The notes beneath the pieces are model-generated. The model was not told the origin of the DNA and searched no databases. It was given only the letters and a program-made list of their open reading frames with translations. Position numbers and translations under genes: made by a program. A DNA stretch of 64,000 nucleotides from NCBI GenBank assembly GCA_014843695.1, contig CM026401.1:27532657-27596656 (forward strand), given 5' to 3'. Origin of the DNA: Archivesica marissinica. Taxonomy: Eukaryota > Mollusca > Bivalvia > Venerida > Vesicomyidae. Below are positions 1 through 10,960 of this stretch, piece after piece; positions within the stretch are counted from its first letter, which is position 1, and each line of letters starts with the position of its first letter.

Positions 1-1013
1 AATGTGCACTTGTCTTAGAGGTACAAACTGTGCACTTGTCTTAGAGGTACAAACTGTGCACTTGTCTTAGAGGTACAAACTGTGCACTTGTCTTAGAGGT
101 ACAAACTGTGCACTTGTCTTAGAGGTACAAACTGTGCACTTGTCTTAGAGATACAAACTGTGCACTTGTCTTAGAGATACAAACTGTGCACTTGTCTTAG
201 AGATACAAACTGTGCACTTGTCTTAGAGGTACAAACTGTGCACTTGTCTTAGAGGTACAAACTGTGCACTTGTCTTAGAGGTACAAACTGTGCACTTGTC
301 TTAGAGGTCCACACTGTGCACTTGTCTTAGAGGTACAAACTGTGCACTTGTCTTAGAGATACAAACTGTGCACTTGTCTTAGAGATACAAACTGTGCACT
401 TGTCTTAGAGGTACAAACTGTGCACTTGTCTTAGAGGTACAAACTGTGCACTTGTCTTAGAGGTACAAACTGTGCACTTGTCTTAGAGGTACAAACTGTA
501 CACTTGTCTTAGAGGTACAAACTGTGCACTTGTCTTAGAGGTACAAACTGTGCACTTGTCTTAGAGGTACAAACTGTGCACTTGTCTTAGAGATACAAAC
601 TGTGCACTTGTCTTAGAGGTACAAACTGTGCACTTGTCTTAGAGGTACAAACTGTGCACTTGTCTTAGAGGTACAAACTGTGCACTTGTCTTAGAGGTAC
701 AAACTGTGCACTTGTCTTAGAGATACAAACTGTGCACTTGTCTTAGAGGTACAAACTGTGCACTTGTCTTAGAGGTACAAACTGTGCACTTGTCTTAGAG
801 GTACAAACTGTGCACTTGTCTTAGAGATACAAACTGTGCACTTGTCTTAGAGATACAAACTGTGCACTTGTCTTAGAGGTACAAACTGTGCACTTGTCTT
901 AGAGGTACAAACTGTGCACTTGTCTTAGAGGTACAAACTGTGCACTTTGTCTTAGAGATACAAACTGTGCACTTGTCTTAGAGGTACAAACTGTGCACTT
1001 GTCTTAGAGGTAA
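1..1013. repeat. 26-bp tandem array (about 39 copies), cut by window start
   Basis: The unit contains 'TGCACTTGTCTTAGAG' followed by 'GTACAAAC' and repeats every 26 bp. Copies differ mainly by a G/A switch (AGAGGTAC versus AGAGATAC), with one 1-bp insertion near 946 and a variant at about 308. The array begins at the first base of the window, so its true left end is outside. The low divergence suggests recent expansion or homogenisation. No coding role is visible, since 26 is not a multiple of three. Confidence 0.98.
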
Positions 1014-1289
1014 CATTTTCTATTGGGTATTTTAGTGTAACGTGTGAAGGATTATGTTCTTCACTTATGATAGTAAAATCTAGAATTTGTAACGAAAAGG
1101 TAACGATCAATAGCAATCAAAAGATATGACTATAAGTGAGAACTACACATTGGAATTCAGTAATGTAAAATCAGAACATTTGAGTTGGGAGAATACTCAT
1201 GATAATCTTACATCGTTTAAAGGGACCCTGTGGCTATAGTCACCACTGAGAGTTAAAGGGACCCTGTGACCCTGTGGCTATAGTCACCA
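1014..1289. other. Unique AT-rich spacer with one short local duplication
   Basis: No gene is recognised. A phrase 'AGGGACCCTGTG' plus 'GCTATAGTCACCACTGAG' occurs twice within about 60 bp (around 1220 and 1258), a small local duplication just before a dispersed repeat. Confidence 0.6.
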
Positions 1290-1415
1290 CTGAGAGTTAT
1301 TATCTGGCTTGCGGAAGGGCGGAAGTTCTATCCGTGTATCGGCCCGTGCCTGAGATATTGTTCGGATGGGCTCCCGGGGTATTCCTCCACCAATAGTTCC
1401 TAGAGAGTCGTGATA
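1290..1415 (-). repeat. Dispersed repeat family D1, copy 1 (SINE-like)
   Basis: Read on the minus strand this resembles segments at 37205-37420 and 50835-51055: 'CTATTGGTGG', then a CCCCGGG-like patch, then a 'CAGGCACGG'-like patch, then a 'GAACTTCC'-like patch, in the same order. The family shows no open frame. It is probably a SINE or other non-autonomous element, because one copy ends in a box-B-like 'GGGATTCGAGC'. The short frame across it is not considered a gene. Confidence 0.6.
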
Positions 1416-1643
1416 TGACATACGCTGTGTGTGTGACGTTAGACCACCAACACAAATAATACAAACACCGTGTTCATCCTTACCTACTATGCTTGTACGT
1501 TCCGCTTCATGTTTTGGATTTGACACGTTGGGGCAGGAAGAGATGTAGATTTTGTAATGATGTGTTTATGTTTCAGATTGTATGTGTCGTTCTGTGCATC
1601 AGTATTATTTATGTAGTTTGATATTAACACTATGCTAAGTTGA

Positions 1644-1875
1644 AGTCGTGATAGCGCGGTGGATGCGCGTTCGCTTCAGGTGCGAAATGTCCGGAGTTCG
1701 AGCCCCGCTGGAGCCGTTACGATTGTGCCCTCAGGCAAGGCATCTAAATTCCATGTTGCCTCTTCTCTCTCCTCGTAGCGATGGATTCCATCAGGAATGA
1801 GGTCTCGAGAGTGATTAATATAAGTTGTAAGAACTTGTTTCGCAATCGAGCTAAAATAAATAAATGTGTATACAC
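1644..1875 (+). mobile_element. tRNA-derived SINE, family B
   Basis: A tRNA-like head has a box-A-like 'TAGCGCGGTGGATGCGCG' and a box-B-like 'GAGTTCGAGCCCC', the two internal RNA polymerase III promoter elements. A body follows beginning 'CGTTACGATTGTGCCCT', then a tail 'AAGAACTTGTTTCGCAATC' with AATAAATAAA. The body and tail recur on the minus strand at 56925-57095, and the tail recurs at 56240-56335 and 27600-27690. SINEs are non-coding and use the reverse transcriptase of a partner LINE; the partner is not identified here. Confidence 0.8.
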
Positions 1876-2034
1876 TATTAACACTATGCTAAAGGGTAGC
1901 CCGTGAACTCGGGCTATCAACATATCTCTTAACTGATGTGTGGTCATACTAGTTTCCACATACATGTCACACAAGGCCATATATAAGTCACATACATGCC
2001 ATATGTATAAGCATATATACTCTCGCTGACGTGT

Positions 2035-2085
2035 ATACCACTGTAACCTATCATCATAGATGGTCATTGGTTCGAGCATCGCTCA
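2035..2085 (+). repeat. Fragment of a third tRNA-like repeat (family C)
   Basis: The stretch 'ACCACTGTAACCTATCATCA' followed by 'GATGGTCA' and 'GGTTCGAGC' matches, in the same order, the minus strand of 13600-13690. It ends in a box-B-like motif. This is a partial copy of a tRNA-derived repeat and not a functional tRNA. Confidence 0.6.
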
Positions 2086-2292
2086 CATCGTGTCTCATTA
2101 TATGAAAGTTGGCAGTTTCTTACCGAGGTTGGTGCACCAAGTATTGGTTAACAGCTGCCGCTTGCCCAGGAAACTGTTGTTGGGTAAATTCCCGTCGCTC
2201 AAATCGGTAACCGGTAGTGACGTTAAATAAACTTAAATAATCAAAATAAATATATATACAAGCCGCATTCAAGTCGCATGATACGCCATGAT

Positions 2293-2440
2293 CAGTGGTG
2301 GAGTTGTTAACATGCTGGACTTGTAATGCAGGGATCGCCGGTTCCACACCCCACTATACCATACTAAAGTGACTCACATCAGAGTGTTTTGGATGAGACT
2401 TTAAACTGAGGTCACATACATATAAGTCTCCTCATGTAGT
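2293..2440 (+). mobile_element. Degenerate SINE, family A
   Basis: It keeps the tRNA-head order of family A: 'GGTGGAGTTGTTAACATGCT', then 'GGACTTGTAATGCAGGGATC', then a box-B-like 'GCCGGTTCCA', followed by 'GACTTTAAACTGAGGTC' from the body. It is much more diverged than the copies at 32773 and 15938, so it is an old insertion. The 3' body is lost. Confidence 0.65.
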
Positions 2441-4885
2441 GTGGTCCTTGTTCGCGGAAGGATATCACCAATGTATATCACTTGTATTGCCCTGCAAGTA
2501 CCCATGCATGCAACCGTATCAACGTCGATAAACCAATTACCTTCTCCGTGGGTAGTAGTGCAGTTTCTATGTTTCTTCACAGTTTTTGTAGGACTAACAA
2601 CATTGTTTATGATGCATTAATTCCAAGCTAACGGCAGTGAATCAGTCCCTAGAAACTATTCCACACAAATATCAACTAACCATATCGCACTTCTTTACAA
2701 CGCAACTTGTTTAGAGAAAGCCCCGATTATTCGTTTTCATTAATTTGATGCAGTATGCTAGGGTACAATATAATACTCTATTAGATTGCGAAATAATCTG
2801 CATAATACACCGCCAATGCATTCTCGTCTTTCCTGTCCCGTGGGATTCCATATTCATCGGCAGATTCTCATTCACAGATAGAAATGCTCTGAATATGCCT
2901 TAATTATATGAAGATATTTTTTATTTGATTATCTAATAAACTATGGTGGAGACGTTATCAATGGGTAGACAATGTGTCTATTCTAGAACAACCCTCATTA
3001 CTAAGTGTAGTCCACATTTCAAAATTAAACCAATTATCTTGTATTCCTTATGGACATTCAGAACAATTTAGCTACGTTTCAACTTTAAGCTTTTATTGCC
3101 ATGGCATGAGTAAATTCATTACATCTTATAATAAAATCCTATAATGTATTAAACTATACCAGATGGATACAGATAGCGTTCACCAGGTTATACAAACATA
3201 AAATACGTTCCCTTCTGGGAAATTACTTTCCTTTTGTGTCCAAGTTCATTTAAACTAACTATCAGGTTGGTGTAACACTTGATTCGAGTGTGGATTATGT
3301 AACGATAATAAGGAAGCAGCATGGGTGTAATGAAACATTGGATTGATTAAGTATGATATTGTGACAACACCATGTGCATTTATAGGTTCGGGCAATACTG
3401 CCTATGGTGATTCAAATGGACGAGCCGTGTTACAGTAATTGCTAGCTGTGCATATGCAGGCGGGTAGCCGGAGTGACACTTTAATTACACAGAATGAGGT
3501 ACGAATAACCGTTTGGAAAGAGCGCGGGAGGGTTATCCCATCCTTCCAAGGGGATCGGGGGATCTAATGTGAGAGATTTTCTGATGATATAAATGAATAT
3601 ATGTCCACTTTCAAGGGCTGTAATTGAAAATCCCGATCAATTATATGATAGTACGAAGCTGCGTATTTGCGTACAGACAGCTACGCGCCTGGTTTGTGAC
3701 ATCTGATATGCTAGTATTCTGATAAAGTGTCATCGTCCTCATGCAAGATGACACGGATTTTATTGCGTGACATAGACGTATCCAAAGGCTCTGTACTGTT
3801 TGCATTCTACAATATATCATGTCAGGCGGGATTTTGTATATTCTTGTTTTAACCATATTTTATTGCATAATGTATATCATTAGACAATACAATTTTACAT
3901 AGATGCATTCATCAGACAAGAAATACGTTAACACATTATAAGACACAGACACACATGTATGTAACATACCAAAATGATCGGGCCACAAGTTACAGCCAAC
4001 ATTAGAAAACGGCCCTTCCCAATAATCAAACTTTATTAAACAAACGTTACAATATCGTCTCAGTCACCTAGTCTGTAGTTATGCTGGTATTGGTTACCGG
4101 GAAACTATCAATAATAAGCCCAGATTTCCATATTTAGATATATGGACATGTTTATGTAAATGAGAAATAGAAAGACGAAGAATTTGAAAAGAAAACAATT
4201 ATTTTCATAAATTCATTAATAAATCAATGAAATGAAATTGCTAAAATTGAAGCTAAAGGGAAAAAGAAAACAAAAATGCCCTCGCTGTGTTAACCCACGT
4301 GTAACCCACGTGTATCAATTGTATGATATAAAGAGAAGTAAATATTCTATGAACATAATATTTAAACATCTTTACTACGATTTCGAAAACGATTTACCCA
4401 CTTACATTTTACATCTCTATTGTAGTTCCTTCGATGAATGTATACATACACCCTGTTTGCATCTATGTTAGTGTGAACTTCCTCACTAATGATATGTAAC
4501 TGACATGCGCACTAGAAGTTATGAGCAGGCTCATTCCCAGTGTTAGACATCGTTTCGTTGATATATATTAAAGGTGTGTCTTACCGTTTACGTTGTTCCA
4601 AGAATAATCTAATTGCCAGATCGGGGTCTGAACTACAAATATAACTTGTTTTATCTCACAAAACGGAAGGTTTATTTTGGAGTTAATGTAAATGCAGTGT
4701 ACCATGCTCATTCATAAGCGTACCTTATTGGGTTTATTTGTTTATATCCACATATAATATCGTTATGTTCCTCCAGTATTACTAGCTTGAATTTACTTGA
4801 GACATCGCATATTCAGTCGACCGTAGGTCACATTAAATTCACAATTGGTATTATATAGCCTTGAAATAGGTAGTGAAATGCATCA
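2441..4885. other. No recognisable gene or repeat
   Basis: AT-rich sequence with stop codons in all frames. The short open frames around 3641-3856 (minus) and 4232-4471 (plus) show no motif, no family resemblance and no splice pattern that would support a gene. Confidence 0.55.
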
Positions 4886-4970
4886 GCCTCGTTGGTGTAG
4901 TGGCAATATAGAATTATTGTGGTGTCGAAGATACAGGGTTCGAGCCTCAATGAAGGTATTTTTTTTTTGC
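4886..4970 (+). pseudogene. tRNA-like pseudogene or tRNA-derived SINE head
   Basis: 'GCCTCGTTGGTGTAGTGG' resembles a tRNA 5' end with box A. 'GGGTTCGAGCCTC' is a good box B, and a run of nine T follows at once, which would act as a pol III terminator. The D-to-anticodon region ('CAATATAGAATTATTGTGG') does not give a clear anticodon stem, so a working tRNA is unlikely. The box-A side resembles tRNA-Asp/Glu-type genes. The SINE-head alternative cannot be excluded. Confidence 0.55.
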
Positions 4971-5242
4971 CTTTTTTAATATTTAAAATTTATATAAATA
5001 TGCAACAAACATCATGAAATTCTTACGGCTGATGAGTGCGGCAGCTCAACGGATACTGCCAGTGAGGACAGAATGGATATTTAAATCGTTAAACATTGAA
5101 ATGAAATGTAATAGTATTACATGTATAGACTGATTAAAATAAAATAAAACACATGAAATAAACAATACAGTAAATAAAAATGAATAAAAAAACCCAAATT
5201 TGGAAAATATCTTTTATTCATGAATAACTCAAATAAAAATAT

Positions 5243-5762
5243 CATGTTAGATGTCAGTGTGTTGTACCTAATGACCAGTATAGGTAACTAAATGTAGACT
5301 CATGTTAGATGTCAGTGTGTTGTACCTAATGACCAGTATAGGTAACTAAATGTAGACTCATTTAGATGGCAGTGTGTTGTACCTAATGACCAGTATAGGT
5401 AACTAAATGTAGACTCATTTAGATGTCAGTGTGTTGTACCTAATGACCAGTATAGGTAACTAAATGTAGACTTATTTAGATGGCAGTGTGTTGTACCTAA
5501 TGACCAGTATAGGTAACTAAATGTAGACTCATTTAGATGGCAGTGTGTTGCACCTAATAACCAGTATAGGTAACTAAATGTAGACTCATGTTAGATGGCA
5601 GTGTGTTGCACCTAATGACCAGTATAGGTAACTAAATGTAGACTCATTTAGATGTCAGTGTGTTGCACCTAATGACCAGTATAGGTAACTAAATGTAGAC
5701 TCATTTAGATGGCAGTGTGTTGCACCTAATGACCAGTATAGGTAACTAAATGTAGACTCATG
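5243..5762. repeat. 56/58-bp tandem array (about 9 copies)
   Basis: The unit holds 'CAGTGTGTTG', 'CCTAATGACCAGTATAGG' and 'TAACTAAATGTAGACT'. Two length classes differ by presence of GT in 'CATGTTAGAT' versus 'CATTTAGAT'. Later copies have GCACCT where early ones have GTACCT. The 2-bp length classes are interspersed, which fits unequal exchange between variants. Confidence 0.97.
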
Positions 5763-6297
5763 ATTGTCCTCATTGTAGATAGTTACGAACTCACACGGAA
5801 CTGTGGTATTGTAACCCAGTACGACGTACTAGCACGGCAGAACGCTCGGCTATTACCACCTTGAATTCTGAACTCAATGTTATTCAATTAAACTGCAAAT
5901 ATCCATTGCAAATGAAGCGTGTAATTATGATAATGTCTCAACTAAATTTACGCTTATATATATATATATATATATATGTGTGGTACGAGTAATTCAGCAT
6001 TACTTGTACCATATGTATATACTGTAGTATATATGCTATTGCTAGAGAAGGAACTATATACAAAGTTCAGTGATACATCACGGTTTTGTTTCACATATAT
6101 CCTATTGCTAGAGGAGTAACTATAGTTGCTTCCGGTTGTATCGTGGGCTAGCTTGTATCGCGGTATTTCGCATTTTGACTGCCAGTCCGAAAAAGCGCCA
6201 CCTATAGTCAGTTCCCATGGTCCAGTTTTACGACGGAAGTCGGCTTTTTTGTTTGTAAACAAAATGAACTAAATATCAACACAAAATGCTAAGTACA
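5763..6297. other. Spacer with TA microsatellite and a short direct repeat
   Basis: A (TA)n run lies at about 5956-5978. 'CTATTGCTAGAG' followed by a near-identical 'AACTATA' occurs at about 6036 and 6106, a degenerate 70-bp duplication. The minus-strand frame at 5954-6262 begins in unique DNA and ends in the microsatellite; it has no recognised domain and is not called as a gene. Confidence 0.55.
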
Positions 6298-6672
6298 GTT
6301 TAGTTTTAGTATATACATATATTTCACGAAGCAAGACATTTTGCATATATGTATACAAATACACTGCCAATACAGTTGTGGACATATGTATGCAAACTAT
6401 GTCCAAATTAACACAATTATAAATTTATTATATTTGTGTGATTTTCTAAAATTGCTGTTAGGGCCTCAAAAAAGTATGCCCATATATGGAAACCTTAATA
6501 TTCACATGTTGTGAGATTTAATATTTCCATTAATAAAATATAGTAGCAGACCAATGCTTTGGTAGTAATGTTTTTATTTCCGGTTGATGTGTTTCAGCTG
6601 ATGGACATCTTTTTAGGGTAGGGGGTGGGGCAAAATGACTAGCTTCGTGAAATACAGGTATATATACTAAAC
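6298..6672. mobile_element. TIR element (MITE-like), about 375 bp
   Basis: The ends are imperfect inverted repeats of about 45 bp. The left end reads 'GTTTAG', 'TATATTTCACGAAGC', 'CATTTTGC'. The right end read in reverse gives 'GTTTAGTATATATAC', 'TATTTCACGAAGC', 'CATTTTGCC'. The interior is AT-rich and non-coding. This is the architecture of a non-autonomous DNA transposon. Target duplication is not clear. Confidence 0.7.
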
Positions 6673-8051
6673 ATAAACTCTACTTACCATTTACCAGGAG
6701 TAAGAAGATCCAAGTTGTCACTCATAACAGTATGCATGAGAATATCCAAAGATCCCAATAGTAAATGTTTGATAAAACGTCTTACCGCAATACGACCAGC
6801 TGTATTATGTGTTGCTAACAACTGAATAATACATTATGTAGTATCATTTGACTACACATTACTTGAACATCAACGTAGTCAAACATCACATTGTGATTGC
6901 TTATAGGAGCTACAGCATGAACGATTCCACGGTTGACCATACATCACTGGGAAGAAACACACCAGTTCGCACACGCATACTTCATAACCATGTAGTTTTG
7001 TTTAAAATGTACGCCAAAGGTACACTATTTGGCGGCTTGTTCGCGAGTTTGGCTATGTATATAACGCTTTCCATTATTACAAGCGTGTACCACTGATTTA
7101 TATCAATTTCTTATCAAATCCCACAAACAATTGAGACAACCGTAACTATATTTATATTGCTATATGTAGCTTAGCCGCATGTAAACAATGTAAGCCACGC
7201 ATATGACGTCAGCAACGTCAGTGATTTTCAAACATGTGTACGTTTTTCTTATAGGCCTAGTGTTTCTAAACAGTAATAGCTATTCGTTATATCATACAAT
7301 GCACCATATAACCCTTGCCCGTTCCGTATGGTATGTTCACATTTCATATTTCGAACATACAATGACTGAATGTCATAGAAGCGTAAGGACTTACCTTCAA
7401 CAGACATGTGTCAAGTCAAGGCAGCTTCTCTGATTAGTTTCACACGACGCACTCCAATTTATACAAATCCAAATCACACCACGTGTCTGAGTATGTCAAG
7501 ATAATGTTGGTAACAAGACAAATGGTAGCACTTATAAACAATTACCAACATCACTGACAAACACAAGTACCATTATTACGTTTGGAAAGTCTCGCAGCAC
7601 ATGTAACGCTGTCATCTTCAATGGAGGCGACATTCATGTAGTGGGTTGGTAAACACTAACTAAGCGACGTAAGACACATGCACGTAATGAACTAAGCTGA
7701 CCAACATATACGTTACAAGATTATATACAAAATAACAGCTGTTGTCGCTAACGTTAGCTCAAGTGCGTTAAGACGGCAAATCAACTTATATATGACCATT
7801 AATTACATGATTAAACAGCACGTGACGTGCTAATCAGTAAGAAGAGTAATTGAACTAAGCTGAAACTATCTTTATTTGTATCTGTAACACTGCTATGACG
7901 TCATACATTTATACTTGCTGTACTTTATTTTTAATATTGGACTGCTCGCAATATTCCAGAGTATTATATCAAATCATAATAGTATACATAAATGAACGAA
8001 CGAAAGGTGTATACACTAAGATGATGTTGTTATATATGTGTATGATATAAG
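6673..8051. other. No recognisable gene
   Basis: Two plus-strand frames of 82 and 76 codons (6848 and 7203) have no motif, and their composition does not differ from flanking non-coding DNA. No repeat shared with the rest of the window was seen. Confidence 0.5.
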
Positions 8052-8170
8052 TAAGATAAAAGCCTCAAACAGATCCAATATGTAAAATATTGGCACTGTG
8101 CTATACACATCACTGTGTGTCCTTATAAAGTCCAATATTTTAAATATTGAATCGCTTTCGGCTTATATCC
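8052..8170. mobile_element. Foldback element family F1, copy 1
   Basis: The left arm is 'GCCTCAAACAGATCCAATAT' then 'GTAAAATATTGG'. The right arm, reversed, gives 'ATATAAGCCGAAAGCGATTC' then 'AATATTTAAAATATTGG'. A related palindromic segment lies in the opposite orientation at 33676-33782. A short palindrome occurring twice with a conserved end (GATATAAG and AGCC) is MITE-like. Confidence 0.7.
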
Positions 8171-8305
8171 AATGCATACACTCATCAACACTCCCAACTA
8201 CACCGATACCATTTTGCGAATAATTTGATAAATCCTGAACATATGGAGACCTGCACGTAAATAAAATAACATGTGCTTAACTAATTCCTTTGGGATTGAT
8301 ACCTG

Positions 8306-9170
8306 TTTTAGTTTACGAGTAATGTTGTTTTAGTTTACGAGTAATGCTGTGTTAGTTTACGAGTAATGCTGTTTTAGTTTACGAGTAATGCTGTGTTAGT
8401 TTACGAGTAATGTTGTTTTAGTTTACGAGTAATGCTGTGTTAGTTTACGAGTAATGCTGTGTTAGTTTACGAGTAATGTTGTTTTAGTTTACGAGTAATG
8501 CTGTTTTAGTTTACGAGTAATGTTGTTTTAGTTTACGAGTAATGCTGTGTTAGTTTACGAGTAATGCTGTTTTAGTTTACGAGTAATGCTGTTTTAGTTT
8601 ACGAGTAATGCTGTTTTAGTTTACGAGTAATGCTGTTTTAGTTTACGAGTAATGCTGTTTTAGTTTACGAGTAATGCTGTTTTAGTTTACGAGTAATGCT
8701 GTTTTAGTTTACGAGTAATGCTGTTTTAGTTTACGAGTAATGCTGTTTTAGTTTACGAGTAATGCTGTTTTAGTTTACGAGTAATGCTGTTTTAGTTTAC
8801 GAGTAATGCTGTTTTAGTTTACGAGTAATGCTGTTTTAGTTTACGAGTAATGCTGTTTTAGTTTACGAGTAATGCTGTTTTAGTTTACGAGTAATGCTGT
8901 TTTAGTTTACGAGTAATGCTGTTTTAGTTTACGAGTAATGCTGTTTTAGTTTACGAGTAATGCTGTTTTAGTTTACGAGTAATGCTGTTTTAGTTTACGA
9001 GTAATGCTGTTTTAGTTTACGAGTAATGTTGTTTTAGTTTACGAGTAATGCTGTTTTAGTTTACGAGTAATGCTGTTTTAGTTTACGAGTAATGTTGTTT
9101 TAGTTTACGAGTAATGCTGTTTTAGTTTACGAGTAATGCTGTTTTAGTTTACGAGTAATGCTGTTTTAGG
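8306..9170. repeat. 22-bp tandem array (about 39 copies)
   Basis: The unit is 'TTTTAGTTTACGAGTAATGC' plus TG. Variants are TGTTTTAG versus TGTGTTAG and AATGCTG versus AATGTTG. They are mixed in the first third; the remainder is almost uniform, so the homogenised part is probably younger. The array ends at TTTTAG immediately followed by GTAAGT. Confidence 0.98.
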
Positions 9171-9369
9171 TAAGTCTACCCTCAAAACCAGTCACTTTTT
9201 TTTTCGCTTTTCTATAATTACGCTTGTCAATATTTTGAATGACACGCATGCATTTCAACAAGGTATGTGAAGCGAGTTGCACGTGCAACATGCATACCAG
9301 GAAGATTTGCTAGCCACATGGTAGCATCAGAAACGCACATTGTGACAGAAAAAAGGAACGATTCCAAAA

Positions 9370-9975
9370 ATGGCGAGACTGAGTCTCCAAGAAAGAGGCA
9401 TAGCCGTAGGCCTGGTTCAGGGTGGACTCTCACAGTTGCAAGTAAGTTAAACTGTTACATGTAATACAAGTGTACTCAAACCAGTGAGTAAGGTACAAAC
9501 ATTTGACTATGATACATTAATTGCATCGCAGCTCGTTTGCATGTAGGGTACGGTGGATACGCACCTGGTAGTGTTTACTCATCGTGTATTTGTCCTGACC
9601 GTCCGTTTGTTCTACTGTGTTTCAGGTCGCTAGAAGGATGAATGTTCAGAGGACCATTACTAGTTTGATGAATACGTTCCGACAACTGGAAATGTCCGTG
9701 ACGTCGTGAGAAGACCTCGCAGCCGAGTGACTTCGCACCGCAAAGATCGCTACATCGAAGTGACCCACGTGCGGGACAGACGACACCCGGCCACTGTCAC
9801 AGCTAGAGAGAATGTTGGAAACCACGGACTCCCCATCAGTGATCAGACATGTGCGTGAGATTGGCAGCAGAATGGGCAAACATTCCACAAAACCTGATTC
9901 ACAACCACATCATGTCCATGAGAAGCGGGTGCTTGGCAGTTATCAGAGCTAACGGAGGACATACGCGCTATTAAT
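9370..9975 (+). pseudogene. Tc1/mariner-like transposase relic with an intron-like interruption
   Basis: Tc1-like transposases cut and paste DNA with an N-terminal paired-type helix-turn-helix domain and a DDE catalytic domain. From the ATG at 9370 the frame gives 'MARLSLQERGIAVGLVQGG' then LSQLQ. It resumes at 9626 with 'VARRMNVQRTTITSLMNTFR', the usual HTH pattern. The two pieces join in frame if 9442-9625 is removed. After 'TFRQ' one base seems to be missing, and the next frame carries 'RRPRSRVTSHRKDRYI'. The relic then jumps to a typical C-terminus, 'RANGGHTRY' and a stop near 9972. Most of the catalytic domain is deleted, so this is a dead, internally deleted copy. Confidence 0.8.
9442..9625 (+). 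other. Putative spliceosomal intron inside the Tc1-like transposase
   Basis: It starts GTAAGT and ends TTTCAG. It lies exactly between codons CAA and GTC, so removal restores the continuous HTH text Q-L-Q-V-A-R-R. It is 184 bp and has no frame continuous with the flanking coding sequence. Family knowledge: most Tc1-like transposases are intronless. An alternative is a chance insertion that happens to have GT-AG edges. Confidence 0.65.
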
Positions 9976-10183
9976 TGTTTTCGGATTATTTGTGCTTTTG
10001 TGCGACTTTCATTTTCCGGGTTGTGCTATTCAGATTGTTGTAGCTCATGAATTATTCTACCTATTCAAATGAAATTACAGAATTTGTTTGTACTTGTGTT
10101 GTTTTCTGTCTCTGCAGATTTATCAAATTATCCGCAAAATGGTATCGGTGTAGTTAGAAGTGTTGATGATTGTATAATGTATG

Positions 10184-10545
10184 TGTTTAACGCGGAACTA
10201 CACCGGTGAAGATGAACATTTTTACTGAATGTAACTCCAAATATTTGTATTTATATTGAGTATTTCATCATATTAACATAACCATATCATGTAAATAGGG
10301 TCAACATACATGTAATATATCGCTGGTATCCTGAATAACACGATGTATGGTACAACTTGACCGTTATATCTCACATGTGTACCTAATTAGACTAATCTGA
10401 TTTAGACTATCTCTAAACGACATTATCATGCGTTTAGTATAATTATGCTCCAATGATAAGCAAACATCAATTCAGGCGCGAGGCTGATCATGATAGTGTG
10501 TATACCACAATACAGTGTTTATTTATCTAAGTGTGTACAAAGAGA
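10184..10545 (+). mobile_element. MITE family M1, copy 1 (3' end degraded)
   Basis: It begins with 'GTTTAACGCGGAACTACA' and 'CCGGTGAA', matching the M1 terminal sequence 'TTTAAAGCGCCACTACAT' at 35828. Internal landmarks shared with the other copies are 'ATCCTGAATAACACGA', 'ATATCTCAC', 'AGACTAATC' and 'GTGTATACCACA'. The right terminal repeat is not recognisable. Confidence 0.7.
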
Positions 10546-10592
10546 CAAGTCAGTTAATTAGCACGAAAAAAGCGTAAGTATAGGCTAGTTCA

Positions 10593-10718
10593 TATTATTA
10601 ACTAATATGGGGTTAATTATTATATTATTAACTGATATGGGGTTAATTATTATATTATTAACTGATATGGGGTTAATTATTATATTATTAACTGATATGG
10701 GGTTAATTATTATATTAT
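10593..10718. repeat. 30-bp tandem repeat, four copies
   Basis: The unit is 'AACTGATATGGGGTTAATTA' plus TTATATTATT, four nearly identical copies. The period of 30 makes a short open frame repeating MGLIIILLTD; it is an artefact and not a gene. Confidence 0.95.
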
Positions 10719-10960
10719 TCCGTTGCAAAAGTCAGAGTGAGTCGGTATTTCCTAAACATGCAAATTGTTATCGACATGCATGTGAACACATTTCACTCCG
10801 CGTAAATGCAGAAAGCGAGACAAACGTTCTAATTCCATCAATATCGCATATCCTTCAACTCAGTATTTTACAGTAATTATTTACACATGCATTTATTGGA
10901 AGGGCCGTAACTAATGTTACTAGAACTTGTGACCCGACCCGTTTGCTTTTCTTGAAAATG

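Noticed and set aside
1..1013. CRISPR-like array
   Set aside because: Units are contiguous with no unique spacers, and the context is eukaryotic. The same applies to all other arrays here.
4886..4970. Functional tRNA gene
   Set aside because: Box A, box B and a T run are present but the anticodon stem does not form clearly.
9165..9178. Array end 'TTTTAG' followed by GTAAGT read as a splice donor
   Set aside because: No exon-like coding sequence precedes it; likely coincidence.
9276..9289. Palindrome GTTGCACGTGCAAC as a regulatory site
   Set aside because: A single short palindrome with no promoter context; expected by chance in 64 kb.
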